Assembly (NCBI GenBank): GCA_020849535.1 | Contig: JADLGB010000064.1 | Coordinates: 1 to 40,552 of the forward strand | Direction: 5' to 3' | Length of the DNA stretch: 40,552 bases | Source: Candidatus Hydrogenedentota bacterium | GTDB lineage: Bacteria; Hydrogenedentota; Hydrogenedentia; Hydrogenedentales; SLHB01 | In this document: positions 1 to 8,842 of the stretch, piece by piece | How positions within the stretch are numbered: position 1 is the stretch's first letter | Layout of the letters: every line of letters starts with the position of its first letter | The notes under the pieces: generated by a model | Database searches by the model: none | What the model was told of the DNA's origin: nothing | The model's input: only the letters and a program-made list of their open reading frames with translations | Program-made: the position numbers and the translations under genes

Positions 1-347
1 CCGAGGCGGGCACAGACCCCGGCGACACCGTGTATGCGGAGCCCAATCCCGACTACTTCCAGCTTCTCGACATCGGCGGAGGCGGCCTCACGCCCGTGGG
101 CTACGGCTATCGCAGCATCGAGTACATTGTGCAGGCGTGCCGCAAGGCGGGGGCAATGGGGAACGTTGAAGACAGGCGCGCGTTCATCAGGCAGCTCGAT
201 GAGGAAGGTATCATGGCCACGCCGGCCAACAGCAGCTACAACGAGCTGGTAATCGAGGCGGGACGCAAGAGCATTTTGGCCGGTGGCCGCGAGGTCGAGA
301 TTCACTACGGACCCGACGCGCGCGTCGAGTTTCGTCAGTACGGCTGA
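1..347 (+). CDS. Probable Gfo/Idh/MocA-family oxidoreductase, C-terminal fragment
   Basis: The reading frame is open at the left edge (first whole codon at base 3) and stops at 347, so only about 114 C-terminal residues are visible. The segment GYGYRSIEYIVQACRKA, followed by an 'ATPANSSYNELVIEAGRKSI' stretch and a short beta ending (GREVEIHYG), resembles the C-terminal region of planctomycete-type Gfo/Idh/MocA dehydrogenases, where an 'NSxYNE.VIEA.R.SI..GG' helix closes the substrate domain. The Rossmann domain and the EKP motif lie outside the window, so the family call rests on resemblance only. It could instead be another secreted or sugar-processing enzyme. The next gene begins 61 bases downstream on the same strand, so co-transcription is possible. 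Substrate unknown. Confidence 0.5.
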   Translation, partial: EAGTDPGDTVYAEPNPDYFQLLDIGGGGLTPVGYGYRSIEYIVQACRKAGAMGNVEDRRAFIRQLDEEGIMATPANSSYNELVIEAGRKSILAGGREVEIHYGPDARVEFRQYG

Positions 348-408
348 GCGCGCCGCTGATTCGAGCGGAGCGACGCTCCATATTCGGATTCCGTGGGAGA
401 GACACGCC

Positions 409-3400
409 ATGAATCTGTTCGTTTCCGCGCTTGCGGTCTCAACCCTTCTGTGCGCCAATCCCGCGTTTGAGACGGCGCCCGGCGCCCTCGGCGGGGTCGC
501 GCTGTACAACCCGGCGGCGTGGCAGGGACCCGCGCTGGTGGAAGTGCCCACGGGCCGCATCGCCGCGCCGGGGCTCATCGACTGGGCGAACGTGTGCCTG
601 CTCGTTGATGGTCAGGAAGTTCCCTTCTTCATCCGTGAAGGACGAGCGCATTGGCGGTCTCAGCTACGCGCTCCCGCACTGCCCCCGCGAGCCGAAGACC
701 TGCTGGTCTTTTGGTGTGCCGTGCCTCCGGGGCATTGGGTCCGCGTGGATGTTGTGCCAGGTTTGCCTTCCTCGGCGTCTGTGGTGGAACAGACGGATTC
801 GGCTCTGAAGATCAACTACGAGCATGTCCACGCGGTGCTAGACGTGTCGACCGGCATGCTAAGCAGTCTCCAAGCCTACGGCACACCGCTCCTGAGCGAG
901 CCCATGACTGCAACCTTCAACCGCGTCTCGGAGAACAGCTTCGCGCCTACCGGCGCGATCGGCGCGGGCTATCAGCCCTTCAGCGTCCAATTCGAGCGTG
1001 GCGCCGCGTTGCCGTTCCGTGCCGCGCTTGTCTCGGTTGCATCCACCCCGGCCATGACTGAGGTGAACTTTGTGCTGACACCGGATGGTGGACCGGCCAT
1101 GGGTCTGACCTATCGCATTCACGCCATGGGGCTCGTCGAGATTGTCGCGGACGAGCGGCCCTGGCAGGGCGCGAGTCCCTGGCTCAACGCGGCGGCCCAG
1201 TTCACGCTGCCGACGGCGGGCAATGCCGAGCCGCTCCCGTATCACGAAGAGCGCATGCCCTTCTACGGGTTCAAGGACTACAACGCGGCATTCGATCAAA
1301 CGGCGCAACATCTCGCAATCGATGACACACATACGATCGTGTTGGGTGAGGAGACCGTGAACGGCCGCCGCTGGCTGCGCAGACTCTTTGCGTGGTCCGA
1401 TGCACCGAGTGACTCTGTATCGGATGCACTCGAGATGTTGGATGAAGGCATGGTGGTGGTGCCGATACCCCTTTGCTCCAAGGCGGTCGAGAGTGTGGTC
1501 AAGCTTGAGTTCCAGCCAGAGGCCAAGACCGTGGCCAGTCTGCTGTCGGATGTGCTGACAAGCCAAGGCGTGTCAGTCCGCGACGATGCTCCGGCACGTA
1601 TCCGGCTCGAAATCGGCGAGGATGCCGCCAACTCCATCGACGCGGATGGGTTCGAGATCCGTGCGGCAGAGCAGGACCTCGTCGTGCGTGCGACGAACCT
1701 GCTCGGTATTCATGGTGCGGTGAGGGCCATCGCGGCCCACGCAAAGCAGCACGAACTGAAAGCGGGTTTGCCGCTGATAGCCGGGAATCCGGTCGTGCCT
1801 TTGCGAGGCGGTGGTTTCGGTGGCGGCAATTTCGAAGTCGATTTCCCGTACGGTTCGGATGAGAACTGGCAGCGAGTTTTCGATGGCCTGCTCGACTCAG
1901 GGATGAACGTGTTGTGGTGTCTCGGTATGTGGGGCAACTGGAAATTCCCAATCGGCTACCAGTACATGCCGGAACTTCAATCCGATTCACCGGACGCTTA
2001 TGATGAATCCTCCGGAGTGCTCTTTTCGGAGGCAGCACAGCACCGTGAGCATGCGCTGCGTTTGCTTGAGTACTTGCACGCGCGCGGCGCGCCAGTTTAC
2101 TTGTGGCTTCCAATCGGTTGCGTGCCCACGACCTTTCTTGAACGCTATCCCGAGGCGTTGAAGCCCGGCTCCATCGAGGAGTTCTGGGGCCGTCCAAAGG
2201 GGACGCCCTGTTTCACGCATCCCACGTATCACGCATACATCCACGCCTTTCTTCGCGAACTGGTCGAGACGTATGCCTTGGATGGCGTCGTGCTGGTGCG
2301 CGATGACAACGGCGGCGTGTGCGATTGCGAACGCTGCAAAGCGTTTGTGACGCAATCCCGTACGAAGAGCGCGGTTTGGGAACAGTATCTCCAGATCTAC
2401 GATGTTCTGCGCGGTCTTGGCTTCAAAGGCGCGATCGGCGTTTACCCCTACTTTGATGGATACGCGCCCGCGCTGGATCCGTTGCTGCCCGAAGATCTGA
2501 TCGTGGCGGGCCATGGCGCGTCACTTGCCGCGCTCGCACGGCATCACGACCGCGTCGGGCATATGCCGGACACGTGGCTCGACAATCTTTACACCAACTT
2601 CCGGCTGCCGTCCACGCCAAGGGTCCGGCGCCTGCTGGCCGATCGGGGCACGTTCTGGATCGGGGGTGCGTATTGCGGCACGGAGCTGCCATGGGAAGGA
2701 CTCGGCTACTTCGGTTGGGAGCCGACCGCGACGGCGAACTCGCTGCGTTACCATTGGGGCGAACGCACCTTCGGGCCAGAGGCGGCGCTTTCATTTGTCG
2801 CGTTGAATAATGCGTATGAGGCGCTGTGGGATATCAACGCGCGGTATCTCATTCCCAACGCATGGATGGCCATGACGGCTGAGGAGCGCGACACGGCTAC
2901 GCAAGAGGGAATGGCCCACCTCTCCACGTTCAACGAGCGCCTCGCGGCGCTGCGAGATCGTGTCGTTGGGGATGCGCACAGAGAATGGCTGGCACATCTC
3001 GGACTCTGGCCCGTTTTCTTCGAGTACCACCTGCGCCGGATGGGCCGCTTCGCGGAGATTTGCGATCTTGTGAAGTCACACCGGGAGGTAATCGATGCAG
3101 GCGGAGCACTGCCCGAGGATGTCCGTGCGAATGTCCTCGCCAAGTACGCCGAGATTTACGAATGGGGGGAGCGGTACCGTGACGCCCTCGCCGCGGCTCC
3201 GGGCGATATGCTCGCCAGCACGCGGAACATGTCGATGCCGTACAAGGAGTGGATGTCGGGATGCGATGGCTGGCTCGATCCACAGCTTGAACGTCCGCAG
3301 TTCCGCGGAACCATGGAAGTCCCGGAGGTAACGGCCGCGCCCGGTCAAGCGTTCACGGTTCGCGTCTCGCTTCACAACACGGGCATTTGCCCCTGGGTCG

Positions 3401-3636
3401 CGAAGGCGGAGCAGGTTATCGAGTTCTCGAAAGAGGGGCAGGACCTGGGCCTGCCTGCGCGCTGGGTGCTGACCGGTGAACCCATTGCGCCGGGGGATCA
3501 ACGCGAACTGACCTTCGAAGGCAAAGCCCCGGAAGCGCCGGGGAGCGCAAATATCGCGGTTGCGTTCTACAATCCGTTCCGCGTCCCGACGAAGATCGTC
3601 GAGAAGACCTTCACGATTGCTTGGGAAAGCAAGTAG
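409..3636 (+). CDS. Large secreted glycoside-hydrolase-like protein with NBR1-like Ig C-terminus
   Basis: This predicted 1075-residue protein is probably exported. I chose the ATG at 409 because it begins a signal peptide (MNLFVSALAVSTLLCANPAF); the frame stays open further upstream but gives only low-complexity sequence. Residues about 370-460 look like the small alpha/beta domain that precedes GH20/GH67 catalytic barrels (an 'IRLEIGED' strand, then 'DGFEIRAAEQDLVVRATN' and 'GIHGAVRAIA'). Residues about 480-860 resemble a TIM barrel, with aromatic-rich strands, 'YLWLPIGCVP' and 'LDGVVLVRDDNGG' followed by a CDCERC cysteine cluster near 639-643. Residues about 968-1075 form an Ig-like domain with the 'NTGICPW' signature of NBR1/CARDB-type folds. 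The role is probably polysaccharide or glycoconjugate processing outside the cytoplasm; the catalytic residues are not identified. The gene converges on the next one with a 13-base gap. Confidence 0.75.
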   Translation: MNLFVSALAVSTLLCANPAFETAPGALGGVALYNPAAWQGPALVEVPTGRIAAPGLIDWANVCLLVDGQEVPFFIREGRAHWRSQLRAPALPPRAEDLLVFWCAVPPGHWVRVDVVPGLPSSASVVEQTDSALKINYEHVHAVLDVSTGMLSSLQAYGTPLLSEPMTATFNRVSENSFAPTGAIGAGYQPFSVQFERGAALPFRAALVSVASTPAMTEVNFVLTPDGGPAMGLTYRIHAMGLVEIVADERPWQGASPWLNAAAQFTLPTAGNAEPLPYHEERMPFYGFKDYNAAFDQTAQHLAIDDTHTIVLGEETVNGRRWLRRLFAWSDAPSDSVSDALEMLDEGMVVVPIPLCSKAVESVVKLEFQPEAKTVASLLSDVLTSQGVSVRDDAPARIRLEIGEDAANSIDADGFEIRAAEQDLVVRATNLLGIHGAVRAIAAHAKQHELKAGLPLIAGNPVVPLRGGGFGGGNFEVDFPYGSDENWQRVFDGLLDSGMNVLWCLGMWGNWKFPIGYQYMPELQSDSPDAYDESSGVLFSEAAQHREHALRLLEYLHARGAPVYLWLPIGCVPTTFLERYPEALKPGSIEEFWGRPKGTPCFTHPTYHAYIHAFLRELVETYALDGVVLVRDDNGGVCDCERCKAFVTQSRTKSAVWEQYLQIYDVLRGLGFKGAIGVYPYFDGYAPALDPLLPEDLIVAGHGASLAALARHHDRVGHMPDTWLDNLYTNFRLPSTPRVRRLLADRGTFWIGGAYCGTELPWEGLGYFGWEPTATANSLRYHWGERTFGPEAALSFVALNNAYEALWDINARYLIPNAWMAMTAEERDTATQEGMAHLSTFNERLAALRDRVVGDAHREWLAHLGLWPVFFEYHLRRMGRFAEICDLVKSHREVIDAGGALPEDVRANVLAKYAEIYEWGERYRDALAAAPGDMLASTRNMSMPYKEWMSGCDGWLDPQLERPQFRGTMEVPEVTAAPGQAFTVRVSLHNTGICPWVAKAEQVIEFSKEGQDLGLPARWVLTGEPIAPGDQRELTFEGKAPEAPGSANIAVAFYNPFRVPTKIVEKTFTIAWESK

Positions 3637-3649
3637 GCACTCCCTGCAT

Positions 3650-6600
3650 CTACATCATCTGCAGCACAGTCTCGTGCGGTCCGTCGAGCGTCATTTCGCG
3701 GGGCGCGGCATTGGGTGCAATGATGCGGATCGCGCCGCGACCATTAAGGTACAGATGCAGGTTTCCTGCATCGCGTTCCGCGATGACATGAACGGGCAAT
3801 GTGGATTCTATCTGAATGGGGACGCGTTCAATGACGGCGCATTCGTTCTCATCGAGTGAAACCTGCGTGCGCACGGAGTCGGCATCCACGGCGGACACGA
3901 ACGCGGCGCGTATCGGATGGCCGCGGCCGTCGTAGCGATATGCAAGGTGCAGATCCCGATCGCCCATCCAACCGTAAAGGCCGCTGTGCATCGTGACGAG
4001 GCGTTCCTTCCCCTTGACATACCCGGCATGTACCTCCTGCACCGTAATCGGATACATGCGTTTGGGCACGGATTCATACGCCAACGCTGCGGGTTCGTTG
4101 TAGTAGAAGTACAAGTTGCCCCAGCGCAGTTTACTCAACACATCCTTATAGACGCCTTCCTCCGAGTCGCACACGGCGGGGTTTCCCAAGGTGACGGGAG
4201 TGGGGAGGAGGGCCACGTCGGGCCCTTCGGTGACTTCCTTGTCGGTGATCACGGGCAGCGCGCAGAGTGAGCGCGTGGGAACCACGCCGTTGGCGATGAC
4301 GACGCCGCCCTTGCCCCAGATCTTCCTGCACCACGCGGCCATGGCCTCCTGGGTGATCAGCATGACCGAGGCCTTCCTGCGCGTGATGAGATGGGTCGCG
4401 GGATCGATGTCGGCGCTGTGGCCGTCCCACCGGTCGTAGGTGTATTCGGCGCCGTAACCGAAGAGGAAGCCGTCGGAGAACACGCCCTCGGCTCCCATCT
4501 CGTCCATCATGACATCCACGCTATCGAGAAGAGCCTTGCCAAAGCTGTTTTCCAGCGTAGGATAGAAGATCCACCAGCGCCAGTTGTCCGCCACGCGCTC
4601 TGCTGAGAAGTACGCGCCGTTAGCGTATTCATAGGGATAGACAACTTGCGTGCCATCGGCGTTGATGACTCGTGAGTCTGGGAATCGATCATCGGGACGG
4701 TTCGTCGCGTAGAGTTGATGCGCGACGTGGAACATGCCTTTGGCATCAGGGCGGACCGTGGCCAACGCGTCCATCATCGCGCGAACCTGTTTGCGCTCCT
4801 GCGGGAAGTCGACGAACTCGATGCCTTCGACCGAAATCGAAGGGTCGTCCGTACACCATGACAGGCAGGCGAGCGTGACGTACTTCGGTTCGCGCAGTGC
4901 GAAGTAGTTTGGGCCGGGCACGAGGGAGACGTCGCGCTTGCTCTGCGTCCCTTGCAGAAAGGATAGACCGCCTTCGACCGTGACTTCATTGCGGCGCTCG
5001 TCGCGGCGAATGGCGTTGACGAAGTCGTAGTAGTCGCCCGTCACGTTGGCGTAGACGGCCCACTCCAACGTGTACGATGCGCCCGCGTCCAGTGCGAACT
5101 CCCGCGAATAGAGATCCACCCACGTCTGGCCGTCGGTCGCGCCGCGGCTTTGCACGATGTAGACATCGTCCAAGGCCACAAGGCCGGCGCCGAATTCCGG
5201 TTTCACGAGAAACGCATTGGGGCAGAATTTCAGCGGCCGATCATCGACGGGGCGAACGGTTTCCTTAGCCGCCACGAGCGCTTTTTCGAACGGCTCTCCA
5301 GTAGCGGTGAGCCGGTTGTGGAAGATCAGACCCAACGGTTCTGCGGTGAGATTTGCGATCGTGTCGGTGACCACGATCCGGCCGGGCTCTGTGCGCAGCT
5401 TGCGGGCCACCGTGTAGAACTGGCCTCGCGCTTCGACGCGGTCATCTTCGGAGTGGACCAAGCGCCATTGCGATTCGCCGCTTGCGTCCAAGGCGCCAGC
5501 GCACACCAAGCGGTTGTCGCCCCCATTCGGAACTGAGAACGAGGACTCGAGCGCGAACCGCGTCCCGCCGGCGTTCACATAGGTCCCGCCGCCCGGCGTG
5601 GCTTCGACGTGGCACTCAATAGGCGTTGGTGGGGCCGGGAGCGGACCAATTGTCACATCCTTTGGCGATGGGACGACAGGGTTTGGCGCGGGCAGACGGA
5701 AGGCCGTCGCCGTACGCGCGGTTCGTCCTGCGCCCGCCAATTCCGCACGCAGCTCATACTCGCCATCCGCAAGCCCGTCCAACGGGAAGGTGTACTGGCC
5801 GCGGCCCTCGCGAGGGATTTCCTCCACGGTATGTGATGCGAGGACTTCGCCACCCTGCCGGGCCAGCGCAACGCGCACTTCTTCACCAGGGATCAAGGGC
5901 ATCACGCCCAGAAACGCGACATCGGCCCGGGCCTCCCTGTCGTCATAGTAGATGTATGATTCCAGGGAGAACTGTCCCTCACGCGCGCCTTCTTTGTGGT
6001 AGCGTTTTGCGCCGCGCCAGAAGTGCGCCGCAATTTCGTTCGCACTGATGGCGCGATTCAGCAGGCTGACTTCGAAGATCGTCCCGCGGAACGGTTGGCC
6101 AGCGGCGCTGATCCGAAATGGGGCAGGTCCGAGCTTCTGGGGCCGGACGGTAAACGACGCATCCGGGAGACCGTTGACGTAGACGGTCGCCATGTCCTCC
6201 TCGCGGACGACCGCAAGGAAGTGGACCTCGCGGTTGGAGAGGACGGTGGCGCCGAACGCGTATTGATCGGCGCCTTCCTGGCTTGCGCGGTATGTGACCC
6301 GAGACGAGCCGCCGTCGATTCTGAGGACGAACCCTTCCGCGCGATAGCGCTCGCAATCCACGACAGTCCAGTTTGTCGCATCATCGGGATACGGGGACGC
6401 GTCCAGGCGCACCCAGGCTAGAATCGTTGAGTCACCCGCGATCTTGAGCGCATGGTTGTCGCCGAAGTCCACGTAATTGCTGTCGGAACCATCGCCGAAC
6501 TGGAGACCGCCGCCCTCCGCCGGGGATATCCACGTTGCGCCGGAGATGGCGCCGTCATGGCCGTTTCCGCTGCGGTCGTGCAGGACGGTCCCCGAGCCCT

Positions 6601-6691
6601 CGTCGAAGGTATAATGCGCCACAAGGCCTTTGGGATTTTCGGCGGCCGCGAAGGCCAAGCAGACTATCGACCCAATCAGCAGTATGTTCAT
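3650..6691 (-). CDS. Secreted LamG plus TIM-barrel glycoside-hydrolase-like protein
   Basis: A 1013-residue predicted exported protein. The start at 6691 is preferred because it has a GGAGAG ribosome site about 10 bases upstream and opens directly on a signal peptide (MNILLIGSIVCLAFAAAENP); an ATG 54 bases further upstream lacks both. Residues about 20-230 are a LamG/concanavalin-like fold: 'LVAHYTFDEGSGTVLHDRSG' at the start, then 'YVNGLPDASF' and 'GTIFEVSLLNRAISANEI' at the end. A beta-rich stretch follows (about 240-590). The C-terminal third looks like a TIM barrel, with 'DEMGAEGVFSDG' near residue 735 as the likely active-site region. LamG domains bind glycans or other ligands, so a sugar-active role is inferred; no characterised family is assigned. 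It converges with the preceding hydrolase-like gene and is divergent from the efflux operon. Confidence 0.75.
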   Translation of the reverse strand: MNILLIGSIVCLAFAAAENPKGLVAHYTFDEGSGTVLHDRSGNGHDGAISGATWISPAEGGGLQFGDGSDSNYVDFGDNHALKIAGDSTILAWVRLDASPYPDDATNWTVVDCERYRAEGFVLRIDGGSSRVTYRASQEGADQYAFGATVLSNREVHFLAVVREEDMATVYVNGLPDASFTVRPQKLGPAPFRISAAGQPFRGTIFEVSLLNRAISANEIAAHFWRGAKRYHKEGAREGQFSLESYIYYDDREARADVAFLGVMPLIPGEEVRVALARQGGEVLASHTVEEIPREGRGQYTFPLDGLADGEYELRAELAGAGRTARTATAFRLPAPNPVVPSPKDVTIGPLPAPPTPIECHVEATPGGGTYVNAGGTRFALESSFSVPNGGDNRLVCAGALDASGESQWRLVHSEDDRVEARGQFYTVARKLRTEPGRIVVTDTIANLTAEPLGLIFHNRLTATGEPFEKALVAAKETVRPVDDRPLKFCPNAFLVKPEFGAGLVALDDVYIVQSRGATDGQTWVDLYSREFALDAGASYTLEWAVYANVTGDYYDFVNAIRRDERRNEVTVEGGLSFLQGTQSKRDVSLVPGPNYFALREPKYVTLACLSWCTDDPSISVEGIEFVDFPQERKQVRAMMDALATVRPDAKGMFHVAHQLYATNRPDDRFPDSRVINADGTQVVYPYEYANGAYFSAERVADNWRWWIFYPTLENSFGKALLDSVDVMMDEMGAEGVFSDGFLFGYGAEYTYDRWDGHSADIDPATHLITRRKASVMLITQEAMAAWCRKIWGKGGVVIANGVVPTRSLCALPVITDKEVTEGPDVALLPTPVTLGNPAVCDSEEGVYKDVLSKLRWGNLYFYYNEPAALAYESVPKRMYPITVQEVHAGYVKGKERLVTMHSGLYGWMGDRDLHLAYRYDGRGHPIRAAFVSAVDADSVRTQVSLDENECAVIERVPIQIESTLPVHVIAERDAGNLHLYLNGRGAIRIIAPNAAPREMTLDGPHETVLQMM

Positions 6692-6976
6692 GGGCGCTAC
6701 TCTCTCCATATGCATGTGCCCCGAATCCGCAAGGCATTCTACCATGGTAAGCGCTTGCCCATCGCGAGGTTTGGGCCCTTACCCCGCTCTCTGTGCACGG
6801 CGCAGCCGGCGGAAGGTTTAACAGGCGAATTCCCCGCCCCGAATTGCTACACTACGCGGAAGCCCTCGGCTTGTGCGCCGAGAATGAGGCCCGTCTCTCT
6901 GGGCCGGGGGCGTTGGGAACACCGCAGGTACGGCGCCTGTGATACAGACTGCGCGAGTCTCAGATTGCGATAGACG
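6692..6976. promoter_or_regulatory. Divergent intergenic region, 285 bases
   Basis: This gap separates the LamG protein gene (minus) from the efflux operon (plus), so it must hold both promoters. I see no convincing -35/-10 pair, no clear operator palindrome and no ORF with a ribosome site. The only clear motif is the GGAGAG site of the minus-strand gene, next to 6700. Confidence 0.4.
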
Positions 6977-8842
6977 ATGCTCATTTATCATGCGTGCAGA
7001 TACCACCGGGGGGGGGCCACGTCTTCAGGGTGCCGTGCAAAGCGGCGCACACCCTGGGCGAGCATACCCGCTTGGATATTGAGCTTGAGCCTCGTGTTGG
7101 CCGCTTTGGGGAGCGCCAGCGCGGCCCAACCGCCCGGATCCGCTGGCGAACCTGAATCGGCTCCGCTCGACTTTGCGAAGCCCACGCCACTTGAAGCGCG
7201 GGCCCAGCCTCTCGCTGCCGGCGGTGCGGCTGGGGCCGGGACTCCTATCGCGCTCTCGCTGGACAGTGCGCTGCTGACGGCCATCGCGAACAATCCCAGT
7301 ATCGAGATTGGCCGGCTTGGACTTGAAGTCAGCCGAACCTACGTGCCAGAAGCGCGCGCGGTGTTTGACCCCCAGGTACTCGGGTCCATTTCGACAGGAC
7401 GTGATACCGAGCAGCGCGCCGCAACGGTGGACAGTCGAAGCACGACGCTGTCGCTGCTCTCCCAAATCAGCGGCGGCTCCAGCGGTGCTTCCGGCGCGGG
7501 GAGCGGCGCCTCGAGCGCAACGCCCTTCCTGGACGCGTTTGAACGGAGCCTCGCCCAGAATCGCGAGGACATCAGCGATGTTGACGCTATCGTCGCCTAT
7601 CTCGAACAGCCCGAGCATCCGTTTACGAAGACCAGAGACTCTGATGGATCGCTTACGGTGCAGAACTACCTCCCGACGGGGACACTTGTCTTTCTGACCG
7701 TCGACATGACCCACACGGATACAAACCGTGCTCCGGACGACTATCGCGGCGCGTGGACGCTGGGCGTTACGCAGGCGTTGCTGCAAGGCCGCGGTCTCGA
7801 CGTGAACCTGGTGGAATTGAAGCAGGCGCGAAACCTGGTCGCGCAGAGCGAGCAGGAGTTCCGCCGCCTGGTGCTCGAGATCGCCGGCCTGGTGGAAGAC
7901 ACGTATTGGGAGCTTGCGTTGGCCAATGAGGTCCTCAAAATCCGCGAGTTCGCGCTCACACTGGCCGAAGAACAACTCAAAAGGAACGAGGACCTTTATG
8001 CGGTGGGCAAGGTCGTTATCGGGGACGTGATGTCGGCCAAAGCTGAGAGGGCCTCGCGAATTGCCGATCTCGCCGATGCCCGCGCGGCGATACGGTCGCA
8101 GACGCTCGCGCTGATACGTCTTCTCAATCCGGGCGCCGCGGGCGTGTGGCAACTCGAGCTTGTTCCGGCCGACCGGCCCGACGTGAACCAAGTCGCCGTG
8201 GACGCGGAGCTGAGCAGCCAGCTTGCACGATTGTACCGGCCCGAGCTGCTCCAATCAGAACTCGAATTGGCCAACCGCAGCCTGGATGTCGTACGCACGC
8301 GCAACGATCTTCTGCCGCGCCTGGATTTGACGGCCACCTATGGCCGCACCAGCCGCGGCACGGTTGCCGGCGACGCCTCGGCGTTTCTGGATTCGTCGGC
8401 ATTTGACAACTTCCGGATAGGTTTGGATTTCGAGACACCGATCCTCTATCGGGGCGAACGCGCGCGGCATCATCGCGCCAAGTTCCTTGAGGACGAAGCG
8501 GCGCTTTCGGTGGCCGATATCGAACTGGCCATCTCGACCGAGGTGCGCCAGGCTGTCGTGGAAGTGGAGAAGCAATGGGAACGGATTGCCGCGACGAACG
8601 AAGCGGTCGTGAGCCGGCTGGAAGAATTGCGTATCGCGCAGGATCGCAATGCTGTCGGCAAGGCGACCAACTTGGACGTCCAAATCGTGCAACGCAATCT
8701 CATTCAAGCCGAGGTGGATGAGGCCACCGCGCGGGTTCGATACATTGAGGCCCTCACGGCGCTCTATGCTGCGGAAGGCACGCTTCTGGAGCGCAGGGGC
8801 ATCGGGCTGAATCCGGATTCGGAGGATGGAGACACGCAGTGA
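6977..8842 (+). CDS. TolC-family outer-membrane efflux protein
   Basis: Outer-membrane exit duct for the RND pump encoded by the next two genes. The predicted 621-residue product has a hydrophobic export signal at residues about 33-50 (AWILSLSLVLAALGSASAA) and then two long alpha-helical repeats of the outer-membrane efflux type. Typical segments are 'LSLDSALLTAIANNPSI', 'GVTQALLQGRGLDVN' and, near the end, 'NAVGKATNLDVQIVQRNLIQAEVDEA'. It is longer than E. coli TolC, partly because of a Ser/Gly/Ala-rich insertion near residues 160-190. The start is uncertain: the ATG at 6977 has no ribosome site and puts about 30 charged residues before the signal, including a run of nine G bases (7008-7016). 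It overlaps the adaptor gene by four bases (GTGA). Confidence 0.88.
   Translation: MLIYHACRYHRGGATSSGCRAKRRTPWASIPAWILSLSLVLAALGSASAAQPPGSAGEPESAPLDFAKPTPLEARAQPLAAGGAAGAGTPIALSLDSALLTAIANNPSIEIGRLGLEVSRTYVPEARAVFDPQVLGSISTGRDTEQRAATVDSRSTTLSLLSQISGGSSGASGAGSGASSATPFLDAFERSLAQNREDISDVDAIVAYLEQPEHPFTKTRDSDGSLTVQNYLPTGTLVFLTVDMTHTDTNRAPDDYRGAWTLGVTQALLQGRGLDVNLVELKQARNLVAQSEQEFRRLVLEIAGLVEDTYWELALANEVLKIREFALTLAEEQLKRNEDLYAVGKVVIGDVMSAKAERASRIADLADARAAIRSQTLALIRLLNPGAAGVWQLELVPADRPDVNQVAVDAELSSQLARLYRPELLQSELELANRSLDVVRTRNDLLPRLDLTATYGRTSRGTVAGDASAFLDSSAFDNFRIGLDFETPILYRGERARHHRAKFLEDEAALSVADIELAISTEVRQAVVEVEKQWERIAATNEAVVSRLEELRIAQDRNAVGKATNLDVQIVQRNLIQAEVDEATARVRYIEALTALYAAEGTLLERRGIGLNPDSEDGDTQ

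Noticed and set aside
283..408. Upstream extension of the 409 gene
   Set aside because: The frame is open from 283, but it overlaps the preceding gene and encodes Arg/Ser-rich sequence before an obvious signal peptide, so the ATG at 409 is better.
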